From: Apium graveolens | Lineage: Eukaryota; Streptophyta; Magnoliopsida; Apiales; Apiaceae | Assembly: GCF_009905375.1 (NCBI RefSeq) | Contig: NC_133653.1 | Span: 54,329,704-54,393,703 of the forward strand | Direction of reading: 5' to 3' | DNA length: 64,000 nucleotides | Shown: piece by piece, positions 56,801-64,000 of the stretch | Layout: the number at the start of each line of letters is the position of its first letter | How positions within the stretch are numbered: the first letter of the stretch is position 1 | Translations under genes and position numbers: made by a program | Notes under the pieces: generated by a model | The model's database searches: none | What the model saw: the letters and a program-made list of their open reading frames with translations, nothing else | What the model was told of the DNA's origin: nothing

Positions 56801-57705
56801 ATAACCAAGCTATATCAATCATCAAAACATCAAAATAACCCTGAAATCAAAAAGGCCTAATTCGAACATAAACCCTAGAAATCAAAAATCAAAAACTACG
56901 AATTAAAACTTGAAATTGATGCTAGAAATGGAAAGAAGAGATCAAAACCTTTGATTTGGTTACTGGAATCACACGATTTGATGAAGAAATCAGCTGGAAA
57001 TCACGGTTTGATTCTCGACCCGATTCAAGTTCTTCCCGACTCGAATTTCAGAGAAAATTCTGATTTTTAATGATTTATTAATTATAATTAATTAATAATT
57101 AGGCTATTTATAGTAGTAAAATTAATACTCCTAAATAAAATTAAGGGGCTAATTATATATCTAATAAAAATATTTGGCCCTAATTTTCATAATTTTTGGG
57201 TATTAAAATTTAATTTATAATTATTTCATATATACAATATATATGTCAAAATTTCCCAAAAATTGTGAATAATTCAAAAATACAAAGAAATGGTATAAAT
57301 AAAAGTCATATAATTTTATAAAAATAAAAATGTTATTTTTGTGGGGTTTTTAACACCCAATGGGGCCTGGAAAAGTCATTTTTCGTAAAACGAGAAAATT
57401 TATAAAATATCTAGATGTTCAGAATAATGCGATTGTAAAAGCCGTTTGATGAAAAATAAGACCCATTATTTTATTTGAAATACTGGCTTTAAAATCATTG
57501 TTTGGGTCGTAAAACGTTTGAAATGAAAGCTATGAATGTGAAATAAAATATCTGGAAAATACCTTAAAAATACAGAAATGATACAGAATACACGTAACAC
57601 ATAACAATTAGGGTTTAACAGATAATCACACATAAATGACACATTAACATACCTCATTTATTATAAATATAATATAATACAGACGTAAATTTCCCAGTCG
57701 TTATA
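53875..57705 (-). mobile_element. solo LTR (3831 bp) of a Tekay-like Gypsy element
   Basis: The plus strand runs TGTAACGCCC to CGTTATA. Read on the minus strand it starts TATAACGACTGGG and ends CCCGGGTTTGGAGGGCGTTACA, similar to the end of the Tekay-A LTR. Perfect 5-bp AGTGT target duplications flank it and no internal domain is present, as expected for LTR-LTR recombination. A minus-strand TATA (ctatttata at 57104-57112) lies about 600 bp from its 5' end. The middle (about 55430-56290) is extremely AT-rich. Confidence 0.92.
57104..57112 (-). promoter_or_regulatory. TATA box of the solo LTR
   Basis: TATAAATAG on the minus strand, followed downstream by a C/T-rich transcribed-looking segment with frequent 'ttcttcatc' words. 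Typical of an LTR promoter; activity not known. Confidence 0.5.
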
Positions 57706-57710
57706 AGTGT
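57706..57710. repeat. solo LTR target duplication, right (AGTGT)
   Basis: Exact copy of 53870-53874. Gag coding resumes directly after. Confidence 0.93.
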
Positions 57711-58401
57711 AGCTGAGTATGAGGCTAAGTTCACAGAGTTGGCTAGATTTGTACCAGATTATGTGTGCTCTGAAGCTCAGAAGGCAAGGAGGTTTCAACA
57801 AGGATTGAAGCCTGAAATTCGTAGTGGAGTGGTAGCATTGCAACTTAAGACGTATCCTTCCGTAGTTCAGGCCGCCTTAGTAATTGAATTTGATCAGAAG
57901 TTAGCCGCTAGAGAACGAGAAGATAAGAAGCGAAAGATTGATGATATGGAAGAAGCATCAGGTCAAGAAGGATCCAGTCAGAAGTCTCATAAAAAGGTCG
58001 GAAGGAGTAAGAATAAAGAATTTAGAGAGAAAAGTATTTCTTTAAATAGAATTAGTAACACCTCAGCTAGCTCTACTCAAGCTAATTTGGTTAAATCGCC
58101 TATATCAGAGTGTAATCAATGCTGTAAGAAACATGGTGGAAGGTGTAAAGCAAATACTGAATGTTTTAGGTGTAGTCAGAAGGGACATTATGCGTCCGAA
58201 TGTAAGGTGGAAAATCCAAGAGTCATCTGTTATAACTGTGGCAAGGTAGGGCATGTTGCCAAGAATTGTAGAAGTACTCCCCGAGATAGCATGGGAGGTA
58301 GTGCATCAAAAGGTTTGACGTCCAGTACAGCCAAGGCTAAGACTTGTAATGTAATTAAAAGTTTAGCTGCTCAAGACCCTGATAAGGAACCAAGGCAATA
58401 A
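57711..58401 (+). pseudogene. gag: Tekay-B gag, second part with two zinc knuckles
   Basis: Continues the gag frame (AEYEAKFTELARFVPDYV, RRFQQGLKPEIRSGVVAL), then a basic, Lys-rich linker. The Cys/His region has CNQCCKKHGGRC, followed by CFRCSQKGHYASEC and CYNCGKVGHVAKNC near 58163-58274. Both CCHC knuckles keep all four ligands, unlike those of Tekay-A. The frame ends at TAA 58399-58401 without the expected protease motif; about 200 residues of protease coding appear deleted. Confidence 0.85.
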
Positions 58402-59720
58402 TTGATTACCGGAAGAAGCAAATGATAATATCTACGGAAGCTAATAATGGAATCAGTATTCAAGGACATAAGCAAGAAGATAAGGCGTAACTAGTGCATA
58501 TAAGGGATATTAAGAAGGAAGCACCCAAGTTGGAAGAAATTCGGATGATAAGTGAAGTCCCAAAGGTGTTATCAAATGACTTACCAGAATAATCTTGGAG
58601 CATAAGATAGTCGGATTGGTGTTAAAAGCCCGTATCGTAAGACCCAGTAGGAATCAATTAAGTTGTAAAGGAAACTTCGGGATTGTGGGATGAAAGAATA
58701 ATGAGGCAAGGTGCATTCCGTGTTGTACACTGATGTGATTTATAGGAAAGGAGAATGGATGTATGAAGTTACGTGATGATTATCAGCAGTTGGAAAGGTT
58801 GGTGAATAGGAATAAGTAACCCTGCATAGAATTGATTATTTATGAAAGGAAGGAGTTGGTTCTTGGAGGAAGACCTAAGATCAGACTACTGTCAGCTAAA
58901 GGTAAGCCTGAGGACATACCAAAGATTGCAATTAGAATGAGTTATGAGTGCTATAAGTTTTGGTGATAATAGGCGGAGTACATTAGTGTATCAGTTGTCT
59001 ATAAGGAATTAAGGAATATGGTGTATCAAGAGTACTTGCATGGTATAATCGTATTTATTGATAACATCCTCGCCCATCTAAGGGCTAAGGAAGGCCAAGT
59101 TGAAAACCTAAAGAAATGCTGCGAAGGGTTGAACAATAGCAATTGTATATCAAATCTTAAGAGTATGAAGTTCTGGTCAGGAGCCCGGCCGTTTGAGTAA
59201 CTACCAACCAAGCAAGGTCCATTTAGGGACCGATGTCTTTAATAGAAGAGAAGAAATGAACATGAATATATAGAATGAGGATCGTGGTATAGGCAAAAGT
59301 TTTACCTTGGAAGAGATTGGTTAAGTTTGAATAGAAGGGGCAAGTAAAGTCCTAATTGTATTGAACCATTCGAAGTATAAAGAATATAGGTAAAGTTGTC
59401 TATAAGTTAGTATCACCGCCGTAGTCGCAGTATATATATAAATAATATGTTATACGTGTCAATGCGATATGTACCTGATTTGAACTAAGTCACTGATTGA
59501 GAGTCAAGAGGCTCTCATATGAATTGTTTTGCGTGGAACGATCGATTCGAATTTTAGTTCGTTAAAAAGCGAATCCCTAGGATTGAGTTTATGTCTATTC
59601 TGAGTATGGTTTGAATAGATCCTTGAATAGAAGAGCCTATTTAAAAGTTAGAGTCAGAATTGCTTGACAAAAATCCTCACTTATTTAGTTAAGTCAGATT
59701 CTGAGGACAAAATCTTTTTA
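58402..59720 (+). pseudogene. pol: Tekay-B pol relics
   Basis: No long frame remains. Recognisable decayed pieces include a reverse transcriptase block near 58850-58925 (SWRKT-DQTTVS followed by a KPED-like region), a weak 'VFIDNILAHLRAKEGQVENL' segment at 59049-59108 related to the conserved catalytic-region block (one Asp of the pair replaced by Asn), and integrase C-terminal relics near 59310-59400. Most of pol is lost to deletions. Confidence 0.65.
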
Positions 59721-59732
59721 AGGGGGGAAGGA
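59721..59732 (+). other. Tekay-B polypurine tract
   Basis: AGGGGGGAAGGA directly upstream of the 3' LTR start. Confidence 0.9.
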
Positions 59733-62700
59733 TATAATGACCCGTATATTTTTTATTATTATTTAAATGTGTAAATATGAAATTATTAAGTAAATAAAAT
59801 ATGTGTGTAGCTTCTATCAGCTCGATGTTGTTTTATTATTATCTATGTATGATTTATGGTGTATTAGTTTGTTCGCGTAATTAATTATGGGATTGTATTG
59901 AATTGTTTTCACTTTTAAAAGTGGATTTAATGCAAATTTATTTACATAAATATTTGGAATGTCTCTAAAATTGTTTTTATGAATTTATAATTACAATAAT
60001 TATTTTTGAGATTTTATAAAATTTAGAAATCAATATTCCATCAATTATTTAGCCCTGTATGATTTTCTATTTGCATTTATTTGTAAAATCCGTATTTAAT
60101 TCCATAATTCTTCTAAAATTATGAAATTCATATTTATTAATGTTGGGAATATTCCGGGAATTTTAAAATTATTTTGGGGATTTTTGAGATTAGTTTCACC
60201 CGCACGTTGATTCATTTATTTGTTAAAAGCAGGTATAAATTGCATTTCAGAAATTATTTTAAAATTACGAAATTTATGTTTTTATAAACTTCGGGATATT
60301 TGTAACATTTTAGGATTATTTTCGTGATTTTCGTAATTTTCTGAATTTGTTTTAGGTGCAGCTCGGTTCTTTAATTGTGAAATGCGGATACGAGTTACAC
60401 TTTAAAAATATTTTAAAAGTTATAAAAATTTTATTTTATTAATTTCAGGATATTTAGAAAATTACAAGATTATTTTGGGATATTTCTGAATTATTTTGAC
60501 ACGCAAGTTAATATCGATAATTACATAATGGCGAGCCGAAATTAAGCTTCCAGTCATAAACAGGGACACGTGGTACACTCTCCTTATTCTGCAGATACGT
60601 GGCAGCTGTTGGTTTACAATTCGCAAAATGGAAAAAAAAAAGAAAAAATGATGAATAAATAAAAACACACACAAACATACAACTCCTCCTTCTCCCCTGT
60701 AAATCTCTCCTCTCTCTCGCCTCCCATCTCTTTCTCCAATCTTTCTCTCTCACTTTCTCTTTTCTGTTTTTTTCCCTTCCCCATTCCCCTGTGTCTTCCC
60801 ATCTCTTCCACGCCCCTCGCGTGCGGCTCCTGGTCAGTTTTCCGGCCATCTATACTTTTCCGGTGACTGCTGTGATTTTGGGCGCCTGTACATGCATATA
60901 CCGTATGTATATTTGATGTGCTGTGTTTATTTTAATCCCGGTTACTGCTCTATTTTGCTCCATCTGATTGTTCAGCTTGTTCCGTTGTTGGTGCCGCGGT
61001 TGTCGGTGATCATTTTCCCGGCCAGCCGCGCGTGCGTGCGCATATTATCAATTTCAGATCTTCTGAATTGCAGTGACATTGACCCTATGATTATATTTTG
61101 ATGTGATGAATTGCTAAAATTCGAGTAATTATTTTGTCGGTTATTCGATTAGCTTCTAAAAAATTCGAAGTAATATTTACTCGAATTATTTGGTTAACTA
61201 TTTGAATAAACCCTCATTATTACTTGAATTTTTAATAGGGTTATCATATACTTTACAAAATATTCCATCACACACTAGTAGGTCCTGCAAAATACTTATT
61301 TATAATTATATACGTATATATATTCGACTAGTGACCCCGATAATCACAGGATATGTCCCCGTATTTTCGAATTTAATTTCTCAAAATTCGGGCAGCACCT
61401 CCTCCGTTTATCGGCCTACCCGTCGAAACAATTCGACGTCTCAAACCAAATCCACAACAACAACAAACCACAATCAATCCAACTTCACAATCCAATAATC
61501 CCCACAATGTATTATTTAAGTACCACTTTTTATTTTGAAAATTACAAAATAAATTTATAATTTATTATTTATTTATTTTCTAATGATAGGACTCAGATAA
61601 CGATCATCACAGTCCACCGTCAGCTCAACGATGTTCATCGCTAACGGCGGTAAAACCCGGAGGTACCCAGTTCGGATTCCAATCACGAGTTTCACCGATT
61701 AATTTACAACCTTCAAAAAAATATCAAACATTGGTCATATGTATTTCCTGAAAATGATCGTCGAACCAAGTTTTGAGTATAGAACCGAAACTTGAATGTG
61801 TGAATCCTAATTGCGGCATGTGTTATTATAATATATGTATAATTACGAGTCGAGATTTGATATCGAGTGGGTAGATTGTTAGTATCGAGGATATGTCAAG
61901 CATACCAAGACGTCTAACATAGGGTATTTCGGCTCTGTAGGTTCTAGTTGAAGGACTCCAGAAGTGAAGTCGAACTAAAGATAACCTAGTGATCAGTCGA
62001 TAAGCGTAACAAGGTTCCAAACGAAGGACCTGAATGTTGAAGTCGGATCCAGGATAGTCTGATCGTAAGGCGATAAAGCCGAGTGTTCAAGTTAGTCCAA
62101 GGTTGATCGGTAGTAGTGGTAAAGCTCTGCAAGGCAAGTACCCCTGACCATTCTTTTATGGTTCAGTGCATATGAATAGCTAAATGGTTTACTTTCGTAA
62201 TGGAACAGAAACGTTTTAAGTTACGTATCCCCTGTAGTTCTAAATCACTGTTTTCAAATTATGTTTTGGGGAAAAGTAACTTCTAGAAACACCTATCTCT
62301 AAACGTGATTTAAATGAAAAGAGTTTTGAATAGTGTGCTGTGACATAATGGTTTTAAAAAGAGATAGGTGACAGTGATTTTGGAAAGTGGATAAAAAGAG
62401 AAGGTTTTAATCCACCTATGTCGTGGAAGGTTTTGATCCACCTATGTCATGGAATTTTAGAAAGAGGCAAAAAGGGAATTCAGTTGATCTATTGGAGTTG
62501 TGTAAGAGGCCCGTTATTTGGTAACGGCCCAGCATGTGGTTGCGTAAGTGGCTAATTGGGTTGGGCATTCTGTTTAACCGATTAGTCCAGCATGGGGGAA
62601 AGACCTAGCTAGTCTTTTCCCAAGTTCCGGAACACATTCTATTTCTGGATGGCCGCTAGTCGCTGTCCGGTGAGGGTAGACTGATCAACTATCTTCACCC

Positions 62701-63415
62701 GTTAAACGTCCAATAGATTTGATTGATTCAGTTTTGAAAATTGTTTAACAATCAACATGTTTGAGACAGATGATTTGGTGGTTCCAGTAACGGAACAAAT
62801 GATTTTGGGTCCCCGTAACGGGATAAATGGTTTTATGGTTCCTGTAATGGAACGGAAGGTTTGAGAATGAAAATAGCATGCTAAAAGAATTGAACTTTGG
62901 TATTTATATACAGCACACGACTGATATTGTTGTTTCTCAGAGCATGCTAGTTTTAATATCCAGTTATGAATGTTTACTTATTTTCTAACTAGCTATGAAT
63001 TATGTTCCTATCACTGCTTTATTAAATCATTTTTACTTGTTATTCATATAGTGGTACTGCTGAGCAATTGATTGCTCACCCTTGCAGAATGTTTTATATA
63101 TGTATTACAGATACCTAGGAGATTCTTGCGCGGTATTCAGGGTAGAGTTCCAGCTCCTTTCATGTCAGGCTCCTTTGAGGTAGTTGTGTTCAGACCAGAT
63201 GAGGTCTGTTGAGTTGCTGCATTGAATTAGTGGTCAGGATTGTGTAAGGTAATTTGAGTTGTGTTAGTTGAGCAACCTAAGTCATACTTAAACCTGGAAA
63301 AGGTCTTGGTAAAAGGGTCGTAGTATATGTATTATTAATGAGTTAGGCTGAATTATGATTGTTATTATTATTGTTGGTGACGTCAACTCCGGACCCCGGG
63401 GTTGAGGCCGTCATA
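59733..63415 (+). repeat. Tekay-B 3' LTR (3683 bp) with an internal inversion
   Basis: Begins TATAATGACCCG and ends GGCCGTCATA, followed by ATCAA. Collinear with the 5' LTR at 59733-61233 and 61724-63415. The block 61234-61723 is the reverse complement of 49651-50140. Confidence 0.92.
61234..61723 (-). repeat. inverted 490-bp block in Tekay-B 3' LTR
   Basis: The left junction is after 'acttgaattttt' and the right junction before 'atcaaacattggtc'. Within it 'aatagggttatcatatac' is the reverse complement of 50121-50140 and the end 'accttcaaaaaaat' mirrors 49651-49664. The same protein-like frame is read on the minus strand at 49875-50130 and on the plus strand at 61244-61498. Confidence 0.92.
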
Positions 63416-63420
63416 ATCAA
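63416..63420. repeat. Tekay-B target site duplication, right copy (ATCAA)
   Basis: Four of five bases match ATCGA at 48177-48181. Confidence 0.75.
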
Positions 63421-64000
63421 ATCAGTCCGAGATAAAGAAAAATGGATGCATGCAGAGTTTTGGAAGTTGACTCAGTCCGCGGCTGAGTCAACCAGGTAAG
63501 ACCTGTAAGCCAGGCCAGGCTATAGGCTCAGGTATGAACAGATCTAACCCTAAATGAGTGTTAATGATTTAGGTTTTGTCTAATTGAAGATTTGAAGCAT
63601 CTGTGATTGAAAATTATTGAAGTATATGTGCTATTTGTGGAGAATACTTGAAAGATATGATTGTTTCTTTTCGAAATAGACTTGGTTTATGAAAAATTTA
63701 AGAAAATCGAATTCAAATATAACTAATTGCTTATACGAGATCATAAATTGATGATAGTTGAGAAATTTCTTGAATTATGACTCTGGATTGATATGAACAA
63801 AACTTTATGTATGATAATTTTTGATAAAATTAAGCCAAACATGACTGATTAATCAAAATTGATGTATGTAACTTGTATGTGAACTTTTGATTGAGATACA
63901 ACTTTGTTTTGATCCAAAAATGGACTATGTTTTTGTGTTATCTGGGAAAATCAAGTTGAGTGTAAGTGTTTAAACATATGTGATTATAACTTGATATAGA
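63421..64000. other. right flank, no gene
   Basis: Begins 'atcagtccgagataaag', with a short GC-richer stretch containing 'gactcagtccgcggctgagt' near 63470-63490, a near-palindrome, then AT-rich sequence. It may continue the element fragment at 47169-48176 across the Tekay-B insertion. No frame or element end is supported. Confidence 0.45.

Larger units (their letters stand above)
48182..63415 (+). mobile_element. Ty3/Gypsy Tekay-lineage element (Tekay-B) with long LTRs and pol relics
   Basis: The order is 5' LTR 48182-51831, PBS 51833, leader, gag (53372-53869 and 57711-58401) split by a solo LTR, heavily decayed pol, PPT and 3' LTR 59733-63415. LTRs of about 3.65 kb match throughout except for an inverted block. 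Gag and its two intact zinc knuckles resemble the Tekay lineage. Protease is missing and only fragments of reverse transcriptase and integrase remain, so it needed proteins from other copies. Confidence 0.92.

Noticed and set aside
59018..59200. Short open frame in Tekay-B pol as an independent gene
   Set aside because: It is the decayed reverse transcriptase block in the expected position, not a separate gene.

Overview
This window is nuclear DNA of a flowering plant, very probably from a large, repeat-rich genome. It is filled almost end to end with nested transposable elements. I see no convincing host gene, rRNA or tRNA gene, or CRISPR array. Everything coding is retrotransposon gag/pol or an accessory reading frame, and all of it is broken to some degree. 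Primer binding sites of the initiator tRNA-Met type, a Tekay-like chromodomain tail and SIRE-type Copia structure identify an angiosperm. I cannot name the species from sequence alone.

Left block (786-22810): a CACTA (En/Spm) element with 30-bp inverted ends and 'acttacgacgg' subterminal repeats keeps only about 0.8 kb of its own DNA. It holds a Ty3/Gypsy Tekay-lineage element (Tekay-A, 1141-21089) that has lost its 5' LTR but keeps gag, a nearly open 1,032-codon pol frame and a 3' LTR. Inside the Tekay-A protease region sits a complete minus-strand Copia element of SIRE type (SIRE-A, 3712-15210) with a perfect GATTA target duplication, PBS, PPT, a hollowed-out pol and a large accessory frame after pol. 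Next to the Tekay-A LTR is a truncated LTR of the same SIRE family (SIRE-C).

Middle block (22811-47168): AT-rich spacer with a probable degenerate Helitron and diverged tandem repeats. It is followed by the 5' half of a plus-strand Copia element (Copia-D), cut by a second minus-strand SIRE copy (SIRE-B, 29508-37833). SIRE-B carries a hAT-like MITE in its accessory frame and is itself truncated where a third Copia element (Copia-E) begins. Copia-E has an unusually long LTR-like region with several tandem-repeat arrays, then PBS, gag, integrase, reverse transcriptase and RNase H with scattered stops. No matching 3' LTR is seen.

Right block (48182-63415): Tekay-B has two LTRs of about 3.65 kb, a near-perfect target duplication, a gag interrupted by a 3.8-kb minus-strand solo LTR (target duplication AGTGT) and a pol reduced to relics. 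Its 3' LTR carries a clean 490-bp inversion relative to the 5' LTR.

The nesting gives a relative order: CACTA, then SIRE-C, then Tekay-A, then SIRE-A; Copia-D, then SIRE-B, then the MITE and Copia-E; Tekay-B, then its solo LTR. The most unusual signals are the LTR inversion, the non-canonical TA-start LTRs, the U3 minisatellites shared between Copia families, and the long post-pol frame kept while pol was lost.
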